NCBI RefSeq assembly: GCF_004361815.1
Contig: NZ_SNWA01000002.1
Span: 310,001-374,000 of the forward strand
Length of the DNA: 64,000 nt
Source: Paraburkholderia sp. BL10I2N1
Lineage (GTDB): Bacteria > Pseudomonadota > Gammaproteobacteria > Burkholderiales > Burkholderiaceae
Reading direction: 5' to 3'
Under the pieces are notes generated by a model. The model had not been told where the DNA came from. It ran no database searches and saw only the letters and a program-made list of their open reading frames with translations. The number at the start of each line of letters is the position of its first letter. Within the stretch, counting starts at the first letter, position 1. The position numbers and the translations under genes are program-made. This document shows, one piece after another, positions 44,371-53,001 of this stretch.

Positions 44371-45746
44371 GGATCTTCGCGGAAAGGTGTGATGAAAAAT
44401 CGCCATTTTTCAGATTCGAGGCAGCATGCAAGTGAGGATCTTCAGGCGCAGATATTCCTCATCTCGCAATCCGTACGCGCGTCGCTGGATAACCCGAACC
44501 TTGTTGTTGAGTCCCTCAACGAATCCGAGCGGCACCTTGTTTTCTGGCTTGCAATAGGAAGCAATCCCGTCCCAATGACGCTCGACCATCGCGGCAAACT
44601 TCTCGTAGGGCTTCAAACGCTGCCACTTCAAGCTGGATTTCCAGTTCTCGAAGAAGCGACGTGCCCAGCCTTCGCGCTCGTAGTCCCACAACTGCCCGAA
44701 CGACTCCTTGAGCAGGTACGCGGTATTCAGACGTCGGTTCGCTGCGAGCAGCGTCTTCAACGAGTTCCTGCCTTCCATCGACAGGTTCTCGCGATGACTG
44801 AGCAGAACGTACTTCTGGCCTTTGATGTAGCGCCGCTGCTCGCCTTGCAGGCGAGCGTATTCGCTCTTGCGCACTTCATCCAGGGCTTCGTTGAGCTGCT
44901 TTATGACGTGGAATTTGTCGTACAGGATGGCCGCATGCGGCACGCGTTCCTGCGCGACGTTGTAAAACGGCCGCCACATGTCCATCACGACAAGCCGGAT
45001 GCCGCGGGCCTTTTTCTCGCCCAGCCAGTCATAGAACTGATGCATGCTGGCCTCCTTTCGATCTTCGCCACCAAACCAGATTGCACGGCCCCGTATCAGG
45101 TCGCTCACAACAATGCGGTACGTCTGTCCCTTGCCAATCGAAATCTCGTCGATGCCGATGACCTTCGGCCCGGGCGTGCCGAACCGCTCCAGTTGCGCCC
45201 GCATGTACTGCATCTCGAGGTCCTTGACCGTGTGCCAGTGCAATTGCAGTTCGTCAGCCACGTCCTTGATCGTGCTGTCGCGACAGCGGCGACCGACGTA
45301 CCACGCGAAGCGCTTCGTGTAGTGAGGGTTGTCCGCCAGAAAGCTCAGTCGTTCGCCTTTCACGCTGCCATCGCATCGACAGCGGACCCGACGAGCTTCG
45401 AGTTCCAGGTAAATCCGTACATCGCCGTTCGGCAGATCTCGAACGCGACGCACCCTGCGATCGTGGATCGAGCACCGCCGACCACATCCCTTGCAGGCCG
45501 TTTTTTTGAGCGCCGAAACAGCGTGACGACGCGTGCCATGCGATCACCGAAGACACCGCGCAGCGCTTCGCAAGGACGGAACCCGTCGAACCGGTATGCG
45601 TCGGAAAGACGCTTGAGTTTGCGTGAAGTAGCCATCGCGAAATCATGCCCGATTTCGAGAGGCCATCAAGACGCGCAAACCCTTGCCCAGATTGGCTCTC
45701 CGACATTTTCATCATGAAAAACCATCACACTTTTCCGCGAAGACCC
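44371..45746 (-). mobile_element. Complete ISL3-family insertion sequence with 8-bp target duplication
   Basis: The element is 1376 bp. Its 24-bp terminal inverted repeats (44371-44394 and 45723-45746) match at 22 of 24 positions, with the core TCTTCGCGGAAA. It is flanked on both sides by the direct repeat CAAAATTA (44363-44370 and 45747-45754), the 8-bp duplication expected for ISL3. The perfect duplication shows a recent, intact insertion. The one transposase gene lies on the minus strand across two frames. Confidence 0.92.
44410..45635 (-). CDS. ISL3-family transposase, joined by a -1 frameshift at an A7 run
   Basis: The N-terminal frame opens at ATG 45635 (MATSRKLKRLSDAYRFDGF...). The main frame covers the rest to 44410 and includes the zinc-ribbon CKGCGRRCSIHDRR, IGIDEISIGKGQTY (first DDE Asp), VVMDMWRPFYN (second) and a C-terminal LGFVEGLNNKVRVIQRRAYG with the Glu. 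The frames differ by -1. At 45501-45507 the message reads A AAA AAA, exactly phased as a slippery heptamer after codon 45 in the zero frame. The joined product would be about 408 residues, normal for ISL3. The intact ends and target duplication argue that the gene is functional and the shift programmed, but a recent indel in the A run is possible. Confidence 0.85.
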
Positions 45747-46106
45747 CAAAATTACTTGCACCGACGGCTTTCAAAGCTAGCTGGCGTATTGGTGAGTTAT
45801 CTCACAACGGACACGCAGATCGAGCGGGCTACCGACGCGATCGATACCCTCGTGAACTTTCGAGAGCGCCGAGTGAGTCAGTAAATGTTTTACCGTCAGA
45901 AAGTCTTCAGGTTACGAAACAACTGCTGATAAGTCAGTGCTCGCATTGCATCGAAACTTGCTTGGGTGTTGTCGAGAACGACAAGACCGGGAGCCGCTTT
46001 ACCACTTGGATTTGTAACTGGTTCGTCAACCGGTCTTATTTCGTAGACGGCCACAGCGATTAACGTGAGACCGCACACCACCTTCAAGACGAAAACCTTG
46101 CGGCGC

Positions 46107-46121
46107 TTCGCAGTTGTCAGT
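46107..46121. repeat. Left copy of the 15-bp direct repeat flanking the IS3 element
   Basis: TTCGCAGTTGTCAGT at 46107-46121 is repeated exactly at 47511-47525. Each copy is adjacent to the 26-bp end of the IS3 element. It is much longer than the 3-5 bp duplications usual for IS3. Confidence 0.8.
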
Positions 46122-46187
46122 GCCGCGCCTCCTGTTTTTCTGGACACAGATTTGGGGTAAAACGTGGGTCCCAAACTGGAGTTGTTG

Positions 46188-46577
46188 ATGTTGAAGAAAA
46201 CAGATGTAAACGGGGTTGCGCCAGAGGCGCTGGAAGGAGCGCGTAGCGCGACTGGAAGCGCCTCTGGCGCCGCCGAAGTCAAGCGTTGGTCGACCGGTCG
46301 CAAACGCGGCGTGGTGCTTCGGTTGCTGCGTGGCGAACCCGTCGACGCCGTGTCCCGTGAAGTCGGTGTGACGATCGCCGTGCTCGAGCAATGGCGTGAG
46401 CTGGCACTGGCCGGCATGGAGGCCGGCCTGAAGGCACGCACCAGCGATCCCCTGGAAGCCCGGCTCAATGACGCCGTGCGGCGCGTCGGCGAGTTGTCTA
46501 TGGAAAACGAGATCCTGCGCAAGGAACGTGAACTGCAGGCCCGTCGCCCTTTGACCGCTCGGAGATCGTCGACATGA
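46188..46577 (+). CDS. IS3-family transposase OrfA
   Basis: The 129-residue protein starts at ATG 46188 with GGAG 8 nt upstream (a GTG at 46164 is in frame). It has a helix-turn-helix (KRGVVLRLLRGEPVDAVSREVGVTIAVLEQW) and a leucine-zipper helix (ARLNDAVRRVGELSMENEILRKE). It binds the element ends. Its TGA stop overlaps the orfB start as ATGA, so the two are translationally coupled; whether a -1 fusion is also made is unclear. Confidence 0.85.
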   Translation: MLKKTDVNGVAPEALEGARSATGSASGAAEVKRWSTGRKRGVVLRLLRGEPVDAVSREVGVTIAVLEQWRELALAGMEAGLKARTSDPLEARLNDAVRRVGELSMENEILRKERELQARRPLTARRSST

Positions 46578-47473
46578 GCCGCGCGATCTCCGTTAGTGCG
46601 AACAAGCCCTTTGGATTGCAACGGGTTTGCCAGGTGCTCGGATTCCCCCGCTCGACGATCTATGCTGTCCGCGCGAGGACAGCGGACAACGTGGTGCCGA
46701 TCATCCCGGGCCGCCGCGGCCCGAAACCGAAGATGCCCGATGCTGACCTGCTGAAGGCCATCCGCGACGATCTGGTGGCTTCCCCCTTCATCGGCGAGGG
46801 GCATCGCAAGGTCTGGGCGCGCTTGCGTATCCTGCACGACATCCGGGTCTCCCGGACCCGCGTGCTGCGACTGATGCGCGAGCACAGCCTGCTGTCGCCG
46901 CACCGGCAAGCGCGAGGCGAACCCAACCTTCACGATGGCCGGATCACAACCGATTGCCCGAATGAGATGTGGGGCACCGACGGCGTGCGCATCGCGACCG
47001 TGGACGACGGCATGGTGTGGATCTTCTCGGCCGTTGATCATTGCGACGGCATGTGTACCGGCATTCATGCCGCGAAGATTGGCGACCGCTTTGCTGCCCT
47101 CGAGCCGATCTCCCAGGGGCTGCTGGACGAATTCGGTTCCGTGCTCGCCGATGCGGGCCGCGGGCTGTCGCTGCGTATGGATCACGGTTCGCAGTACACG
47201 TCGGACGACTTCCGTAACCAGATCCGGTTCTGGGGCATCGCGCCGAGCTATGCCTTCGTCGCCGAACCCCAGACCAACGGCGTCGCCGAGCGATTCAACC
47301 GGACAATGAAGGAACAGGCTATTCATGGACGCATCTTCAAAAACCTGGAGGAAGTTCGTGCCGCCGCCATCGCGTTCAAGGATCGATACAATCGCGACTG
47401 GCGTCTTGAAAAGTTGGGCTTCAAATCACCCCTCGAAGCCCGTCAGGAACGGCTGATGAAGCTGGCCGCCTGA
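46574..47473 (+). CDS. IS3-family transposase OrfB
   Basis: The 299-residue integrase-type protein has an N-terminal HTH_21 region (IGEGHRKVWARLRI; VSRTRVLRLMREHSLLSPHR) and an rve catalytic core with Asp in WGTDGVRI, Asp in RMDHGSQYTSDDF and Glu in GVAERFNRTMKEQ, the DDE triad. The end (LGFKSPLEARQERLMKLAA) is complete. The gene is intact and the element may still move. Confidence 0.88.
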   Translation: MSRAISVSANKPFGLQRVCQVLGFPRSTIYAVRARTADNVVPIIPGRRGPKPKMPDADLLKAIRDDLVASPFIGEGHRKVWARLRILHDIRVSRTRVLRLMREHSLLSPHRQARGEPNLHDGRITTDCPNEMWGTDGVRIATVDDGMVWIFSAVDHCDGMCTGIHAAKIGDRFAALEPISQGLLDEFGSVLADAGRGLSLRMDHGSQYTSDDFRNQIRFWGIAPSYAFVAEPQTNGVAERFNRTMKEQAIHGRIFKNLEEVRAAAIAFKDRYNRDWRLEKLGFKSPLEARQERLMKLAA

Positions 47474-47510
47474 GCTGCAAAAGCGTGTCCAGACAACCGG
47501 AGCCGGTACA

Positions 47511-47525
47511 TTCGCAGTTGTCAGT
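47511..47525. repeat. Right copy of the 15-bp direct repeat flanking the IS3 element
   Basis: Exact copy of 46107-46121. On the minus strand it encodes part of the split gene (codons for LTTAK), and one copy suffices to restore the frame. Confidence 0.8.
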
Positions 47526-47662
47526 CCATAAAACCAGTTCATGCAACACCTCATCTACATTGAACCTAGCTTTGCGAAATGTCGAACATTTAGGTCCGAC
47601 GTGCTGGAACGCTGCCACATTCATGAGCTTTTCTGATTCGCAGAAGCTTGGCCTGATACTTG

Positions 47663-47872
47663 TCAGATTACGTCCGACAAACCCATCACGCGCTCGTGAG
47701 CCCGATCGATGCCCTCAGAGTTTGTTTCGCTGGCACCCAACTCGCGAATACTGTTTGCAAAGCGCTGAAGGGCCTGAAGGGATCCATACACGCTTTTGTA
47801 TTCTGCGCTGCCGATCCGACCGTCGAGAACTACCTGCATTCCCGAGTCGCTCGCTATCCTTTCGATATCCAT
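47663..47872 (-). CDS. Small hypothetical protein (69 aa)
   Basis: ATG 47872 has an AAGGTG ribosome site 8 nt upstream. The product is acidic, helical and soluble (MDIERIASDSGMQVVLDG; YGSLQALQRFANSIRELG). No family was recognised. It lies 120 bp upstream of the split membrane-protein gene on the same strand, so the two may have formed a small operon that is now an IS-broken relic. Confidence 0.5.
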   Translation of the reverse strand: MDIERIASDSGMQVVLDGRIGSAEYKSVYGSLQALQRFANSIRELGASETNSEGIDRAHERVMGLSDVI

Positions 47873-48122
47873 GATCTTTCACCTTCAATTGCTAACACTA
47901 CCCGCGGGAGTTCCGCCTGATTCGTTCGGCCCGCGGTGAAAACTTCCACCGTCGGACCGCCTGACTAAGGGGGAAGCACGCACCGCAATTTATGACCGTG
48001 CCCGAAAAACATTCCGGCAATTTCTTTTTTGTAACCTCTGCGGTTTCATATACTAACAGGCTGTTGAAATACCTCGTTTCTCCGTCATCCGGGACGAAGG
48101 GGTAAACGTTGAAGGTAATGTC

Positions 48123-49247
48123 ATGAATGTGAGCGGGATGAAACGGATGCGCGGTGCCGATGGTTTTACGGAGTCGATGTTCACGGTGTTGAAGCTGGAT
48201 GATTTTGTGCCGAAAGACCATCCGTTGCGTCCGATTCGCACTTGGCTCAACGATGCGCTCAAACGCATGGACGACGTGTTTGCCCGGATGTACGAGGCTG
48301 ATGCGAAAGGTGGGCGGCCGAGCATTGCACCGGAGAAGCTGGTGCGAGCGTTACTGCTTCAGGTGCTGTACTCGATTCGCAGCGAGCGCATGTTGATGGA
48401 ACAGATTTCCTACAACATGCTCTTTCGCTGGTTCGTCGGCTTGCCGATGGATGGGACGGTGTGGGACCACTCGACATTCAGCAAGAACCGCGACCGACTG
48501 CTTGAGCACGATGTGCTGGTATTGCTCTTCAACGAGACGGTTGAGACTGCGCGCGAGCGTGGGCATCTGTCGGGTGAGCACTTTAGCGTTGACGGCACGC
48601 TGATTCAGGCATGGGCGGGACACAAGAGCTTTGTGCCGAAGGCAAGTCCGGACAAAGACGATACGCCGCCCGACGAACCGCGGGCGCCCAATGACAACTG
48701 GCACGGTCAGAAGCGCAGTAACGCGACGCATCAGTCCACGACCGACGAGCAGGCGCGCCTGTTTCGCAAGAGCAAAGGAACCGGTGCGATGCTTTGCTAC
48801 ATGGGCCATGTACTGACTGACAACCGGCACGGCCTGGTAGTCAACGCGCAGGTGACGCTGGCGACGGGCACCGCCGAGCGCGACTGCGCCGCGCAAATGC
48901 TTGCTGACGCCGCGAAGGTGGCCCCGGGCGGCATTACGGTCGGGGCAGACAAGAACTACGACACGGCCGGCTTTGTCGCCACCTGTCGAGCAAATCGCGT
49001 CACGCCTCATGTCGCGCAAAACGATGGGCGTCCAGGAGGCTCAGCGATTGACGAGCGAACCACGCGTTGGCCGGGTTACGCGGTCAGCCAGCAAAAACGT
49101 AAGCGGATTGAGCAGGTGTTCGGATGGGGCAAGACAGTCGGACGAATTCGACAGGCGATGTATCGAGGACTTGAACGCGTGGACCAGCTCTTCGTGCTGA
49201 CGCAGGTCGGCTACAACTTGACGCGTATGCGCACACTTGCCCGTTGA
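48123..49247 (+). CDS. IS5-family transposase
   Basis: The 374-residue protein has the DUF772-type N-terminal domain (DFVPKDHPLRPIRTWLNDAL; GRPSIAPEKLVRALLLQVLYSIRSERMLMEQ) and a DDE core with HFSVDGTLIQAW, VGADKNYDTAGF and the Glu in IEQVFGWGKTVG. The frame is intact. The left end probably lies near 48058 (AGGCTGTTGAAA). The right terminal repeat is not clear; a GCAGCCT at about 49291-49297 is a weak candidate, so the element may be truncated on that side. Confidence 0.85.
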   Translation: MNVSGMKRMRGADGFTESMFTVLKLDDFVPKDHPLRPIRTWLNDALKRMDDVFARMYEADAKGGRPSIAPEKLVRALLLQVLYSIRSERMLMEQISYNMLFRWFVGLPMDGTVWDHSTFSKNRDRLLEHDVLVLLFNETVETARERGHLSGEHFSVDGTLIQAWAGHKSFVPKASPDKDDTPPDEPRAPNDNWHGQKRSNATHQSTTDEQARLFRKSKGTGAMLCYMGHVLTDNRHGLVVNAQVTLATGTAERDCAAQMLADAAKVAPGGITVGADKNYDTAGFVATCRANRVTPHVAQNDGRPGGSAIDERTTRWPGYAVSQQKRKRIEQVFGWGKTVGRIRQAMYRGLERVDQLFVLTQVGYNLTRMRTLAR

Positions 49248-49325
49248 GGGCCGGGATGCAATGGATAACATCGATATGGTGAAACCGTTAGCAGCCTCGA
49301 ACGCCCGGAAAATGTGTTCCGCGTT

Positions 49326-49724
49326 TCAGAAGTGCGAACTCAGCATCCGTCGCAATGCACCTGAGTGCATCAACGACGGATATTTCAACAGCCTGCTAAC
49401 TTCCGAGGACCCGAGCCCATGTCGGTATGCATATCGGATCATATCGGCGTTATTTTCAAAGCCGAGCTTGCGCATTATCCTCAACTTGTGCGAACTGATC
49501 GTCTTCGCACTCACTTCACAAGTATTGGCAATCTCGTTTATCTTCTTTCCTTTTGCCAGCATTTGCAGCACCTGACACTGCCGCTCAGAAAGGACGTCAT
49601 GGGGCGGTATATCACCGCGAAGATTTCCAAATACCATTGCATCGACAAGCGTAGAATCAACGATTCGTCCACCGTTAGCGAGCTTTCGGATCGCCGTAAG
49701 CAGCGCTTCGCTATCGATTCGCAC
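49326..49724 (-). pseudogene. NarL/FixJ-type response regulator fragment (LuxR HTH without receiver)
   Basis: The C-terminal LuxR-type helix-turn-helix is complete (DVLSERQCQVLQMLAKGKKINEIANTCEVSAKTISSHKLRIMRKLGF), preceded by the linker SEALLTAIRKLANGGRIVDS typical of the end of a receiver domain. The phospho-acceptor receiver is missing: upstream of about 49735 similarity stops. The apparent GTG start lies inside the ancestral receiver. A rearrangement on the 5' side and an IS5-type element on the 3' side flank the piece, so it is likely nonfunctional. Confidence 0.68.
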
Positions 49725-49787
49725 CGCCTCGGAGAGCTGACCAGCCCCGGCGTGCGAACCCCGGCAGCGAAGATTCAGGAGACACGC

Positions 49788-49922
49788 ATGAGCCGCCCCT
49801 TCAAACCCTATCCGTTTTCGCCGCGTCTCTATGAGGGCGCGGCGCCGCCGCTCGTTTATCGCGCCATTGCCGCACAGTTCACTTCGCGGATGACGGCGCG
49901 GGCCTGTTCACTCGCGGCGTAA
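49788..49922 (+). CDS. Short reading frame of 44 codons, possible gene start left by rearrangement
   Basis: ATG 49788 is preceded by AGGAGAC at proper spacing and encodes MSRPFKPYPFSPRLYEGAAPP and then a helix, before a TAA stop. The strong ribosome site and coding-like composition suggest the 5' end of a longer gene whose remainder was lost at the junction near 49920. No family was recognised. Confidence 0.35.
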   Translation: MSRPFKPYPFSPRLYEGAAPPLVYRAIAAQFTSRMTARACSLAA

Positions 49923-50166
49923 ATCGCTTCTGAGATGATCGCGATGCGGCGTTCGTCACGTTCGTCACGATTCCGCTAACCGCTTCGCCGGCTCGACGTA
50001 TCAGCCACGAGCCCGGTCCACGGCATCGACTTCGAATCAAGGCCGATGAAAATCTGATCAGGAATGCGATACGTCTGGATAACCTGGATAGAGCACCCGG
50101 ACTACGGCCGCTATCCCAGGCGACGGCAAACGAAACGATTTGCCTTGGCCACCGCCATGCGGTCCC

Positions 50167-50856
50167 CTATATCAGCTGCATCACATCGTCGAGAGAAGCG
50201 CGGCTTGTTCTGAAACCATTGGCAGGATGATCGGCGTCGGCATAGCCAAATGCGATACCACAAACCATCTTCCGCTCGTCACCGATTCCGAAGTACGACC
50301 GAATAAACTTCGCGTGTCGGGCGAGCGCCCCCTGAGGCGTCGTCGCCACGCCGTGCGCCTGTGCTGCCCACATGAATGCGCCGATGAACGCGCCGCAATC
50401 GATGCCCGCGTACGCGCCAAGCTCGGCCGACATCGTGACTATCGCCACGTGCGGCGCGCCGAACATTCGGAAATTCTCGAAACTCTGCGCGGCCTGGCGT
50501 CCCTTCTCGCTTCGTTCGATTCCCAGCGCGCCGTACAACCTGTAAGCCACTTCGCGCCGGCGTTCCGCATATACACCGCAGTATTGTTCCGGAAACGGAA
50601 TGTCCGAATCCACTTCAGATGTCCCGCTCGCATGACTCACGAGGGCATCGCGGAACTTTGCAGTGGTATCCGGCGTTGTAACTACAAGGTGCCAGGGCTG
50701 AACGTTGCACCAGGACGCGCATCTTCCCGCCAAAGTCACGATGCTCTCGATGACTTCGCGCGGTACCGACGTGTCCTGATAAGCCCGGCACGTGAACCGC
50801 CCTGCCGACAGACGCTGCAGAACCTCCACGTCACGGTTAATAGATTGCGTAGTCAT
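50167..50856 (-). CDS. Nitroreductase family protein
   Basis: The 229-residue FMN-dependent oxidoreductase has the family's N-terminal RFTCRAYQDTSVPREVIESIVTLAGRCASWCNVQPWHLVV (FMN-phosphate contact R and the S/N-QPW motif) and the C-terminal GIAFGYADADHPAN. AGIDCGAFIGAFMWAAQAHGVAT lies in the dimer core. It reduces nitro groups or quinones with NAD(P)H. Its place at the end of the acyl-CoA cluster could reflect a role in reducing a pathway substrate, but this is weak. The start ATG has an AGGAG ribosome site. Confidence 0.85.
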   Translation of the reverse strand: MTTQSINRDVEVLQRLSAGRFTCRAYQDTSVPREVIESIVTLAGRCASWCNVQPWHLVVTTPDTTAKFRDALVSHASGTSEVDSDIPFPEQYCGVYAERRREVAYRLYGALGIERSEKGRQAAQSFENFRMFGAPHVAIVTMSAELGAYAGIDCGAFIGAFMWAAQAHGVATTPQGALARHAKFIRSYFGIGDERKMVCGIAFGYADADHPANGFRTSRASLDDVMQLI

Positions 50857-50928
50857 CCGACACCACTCCTGTCAGAAGAAATAACCCACCGGCCAGCGCC
50901 TCGCCGGCGTCAGGCATCCGGACCATCG

Positions 50929-52866
50929 CTATCGCTTGGCGTCCTTGCGCACTGCTTCAAGCACTACATCGAGCGAAGCCGGATCTTCGAGCCCGGTCAA
51001 ATCGCCCTCGATTGCCCCGGTTTCCACTGCCTCGCGCAGCAATCGTCGCATGATCTTCCCTGCCCGTGTCTTCGGCAAAGCCGTCACGACATAGACAGAG
51101 CCAAGGCGCGCGAACGTTCCCACTGCCCGCTCCGCTGCGGCGGACACTGCGGCCAAAGCATCGCTGGAATCGACACCCTGCTTCAGGGTGACGAAGGCTA
51201 CGGGAAGCGTGCCTCGTAGGGCATCGTTCACCCCGACGACCGCCGCTTCGACGACACCTTCGCAGCTCGCTACGGCACTTTCAATCTCCATGGTGCTGAT
51301 CCGATGTGCGGCAACGTTGATGACGTCGTCCGCCCGCCCGAGCACCCAGATCTGGCCGTCGTTGTCCACCACGGCTTCGTCGGAGGTCGCATAGCTTCCC
51401 GGGAACCGCTTGAAATAGGACTCGACATAGCGCCCGGGGTCGTCCCAGATGGTTCGGGCCAGTGTGGGAAACGGTTCGGTGAGAACGAGATTGCCGCGCA
51501 CACCCGCGCCGACGGGTTTGCCGCCGTCATCCACAACTGCGAAGCAATGACCCGGAACCGGACGCCCGCAGCTTCCATGCTTGATCGGGTCGACCCCGTA
51601 GACGGGCATCGTCCAGGTCGAGCCCGTCTCGGTCTGTCCGTAAGCGTTCACGACGGGGACGTCCAGCGTGCGGCAGGTCCATTCCGCTGTTGCTGTGTCT
51701 AGCGTCTCCCCCTGGGTGGTTACGAGCCTGAGGTCAGGCGGAAGACTATCCCGTATCGCCGCCTCACCGGCTGCCCGCAGCATGCGCAAGCCGGTCGGTG
51801 CAACGAGGAGCTTCGTCACGCCATGCCGCTTCGCGATGTCGAGCATGCGCGTCTTGTCGGGAAAGTCGAGTGCCCCCTCGTAGCAGACGAGCGTCAATCC
51901 ATGTGCGAGGCCGCCAATGACAGCCTGAATCGGGAACGTCAGCCAGCCGACGTCCGCGGCGCACCAGTACACGTCGTCGGGCTGCGGGCCCACCTGCCAT
52001 TGAACGTTGGCCCAGGTGCCCACCAGAAAGCCGGCCACGCTGTGAACCACCCCCTTCGGCCTGCTCTCCGTGCCCGACGTGAAGATCAGAAAAGCGGGAT
52101 CGTTAGCCTCCATGGGCTCACATGGACAATGCGAATCCTGTCTTTCGAGAAGCCCGTTCCACTCGATTTCGTTCTGTTCCAATGAAAGCGGATCGCCGGT
52201 CCGGTTCACGACAACCGTATGCCTTACATGGACCGATGCGGCACGACCCGCACGCATGTTCTGCAGCAAGGGCACCTTCCGGCCGCGTCTGAGCGCCGCG
52301 TCGGCGGTGACGACGACCGCCGCGCGCGATGCCTGAAGGCGCAACGAAATCGCCTCGGACGAGAAACCACTGAAAAGCACGGTATAAATCGCGCCGATGC
52401 GGTTGCATGCATGAATCGCAACGAACGCCTCCGGTACGTTGGGCAGGTGAATCGCTACCACGTCACCCCGGCGCACGCCAAGTCCACGCAACGCACTAGC
52501 GAAACGCACGACTTGGTCGCGCAGGTCGAGATAGCTGAGGCGTCTGACCGCACCGTCCTCCCCTTCCCAGATCACGGCATCCCGCGTCGAGCTGACGGGA
52601 TCCTCGGCGTACCGGTCGACGCAGTTGTCCGCGACATTCAACGTACCGCCGACGTAGTAGCGCAGCGAGTCGAAGCCGCCCTTGCGGATCACATCCCACG
52701 ATCTGCTCCAGCGCATCCTGTCGGCGACCCATCCCCAGTACCTGTCCGACCCTTGTGATTCGATCGCGCGCGCCTCCGTGAGCAGCCTTTGTTGGCTCTC
52801 CACTCGCCATTCCGGACGAAGATCCGTCAGGGGTGTCGAGGTGAGTTCGGCAAGAATGTCGGTCAT
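50929..52866 (-). CDS. Acyl-CoA synthetase (acetyl/propionyl-CoA synthetase-like, AMP-forming)
   Basis: The 645-residue ANL-superfamily enzyme activates a carboxylic acid to its CoA ester with ATP. It has an ACAS N-domain (WGWVADRMRW; YYVGGTLNVADNCVDRY), the P-loop TSGTESRPKGVVHS, AYGQTETGSTWTMP, the hinge region YATSDEAVVDNDGQIWVLGRADDVINVAAHR, and the catalytic Lys in KTRAGKIMRRLLR. The ADDVINVAAHRIS motif and length resemble PrpE/AcsA-type enzymes. It may supply the starting acyl-CoA for the divergent carboxylase cluster. Confidence 0.86.
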   Translation of the reverse strand: MTDILAELTSTPLTDLRPEWRVESQQRLLTEARAIESQGSDRYWGWVADRMRWSRSWDVIRKGGFDSLRYYVGGTLNVADNCVDRYAEDPVSSTRDAVIWEGEDGAVRRLSYLDLRDQVVRFASALRGLGVRRGDVVAIHLPNVPEAFVAIHACNRIGAIYTVLFSGFSSEAISLRLQASRAAVVVTADAALRRGRKVPLLQNMRAGRAASVHVRHTVVVNRTGDPLSLEQNEIEWNGLLERQDSHCPCEPMEANDPAFLIFTSGTESRPKGVVHSVAGFLVGTWANVQWQVGPQPDDVYWCAADVGWLTFPIQAVIGGLAHGLTLVCYEGALDFPDKTRMLDIAKRHGVTKLLVAPTGLRMLRAAGEAAIRDSLPPDLRLVTTQGETLDTATAEWTCRTLDVPVVNAYGQTETGSTWTMPVYGVDPIKHGSCGRPVPGHCFAVVDDGGKPVGAGVRGNLVLTEPFPTLARTIWDDPGRYVESYFKRFPGSYATSDEAVVDNDGQIWVLGRADDVINVAAHRISTMEIESAVASCEGVVEAAVVGVNDALRGTLPVAFVTLKQGVDSSDALAAVSAAAERAVGTFARLGSVYVVTALPKTRAGKIMRRLLREAVETGAIEGDLTGLEDPASLDVVLEAVRKDAKR

Positions 52867-53001
52867 ATCGTCTCCAGAGCTTCTGTTCGGTATATGGTCA
52901 AACCCGATCCGGCGCGCTGCCCCGGATCGATCTGAATAGTGAGTTACAGGTACCTTCGCGCGGCGACGCGAGCAGATGCCGGACCCCGCTCGCGACAGGC
53001 A

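Larger units (their letters stand above)
46122..47510 (+). mobile_element. IS3-family insertion sequence (1389 bp)
   Basis: The element is bounded by imperfect inverted repeats that share the core TCTGGACAC at equal distance from each flank (46139-46147 and, inverted, 47485-47493). It encodes overlapping orfA and orfB. The right end is TGTACCGGCTCC-like on the opposite strand; the left end is more diverged. It splits a small membrane-protein gene. Confidence 0.82.
45896..47542 (-). pseudogene. Small membrane-protein gene split by the IS3 element
   Basis: Removing 46122-47510 and one copy of the 15-bp direct repeat joins two minus-strand pieces in frame. An ATG at 47542 (with AGGTG ribosome site) encodes MNWFYGLTTAKRRKVF, continuing at 46106 into VLKVVCGLTLIAVAVYEIRPVDEPV and on to LFRNLKTF with a stop at 45896. 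The restored product has 80 residues: a short basic N-terminus, one membrane helix (about residues 16-33), and a polar tail. The function is not recognised. The perfect in-frame repair shows that the gene was intact before insertion. Confidence 0.72.

Noticed and set aside
45896-47326. 476-codon minus-strand frame
   Set aside because: Most of it is antisense to the intact IS3 orfA/orfB. Only its last part belongs to the split membrane-protein gene, which I annotated separately.
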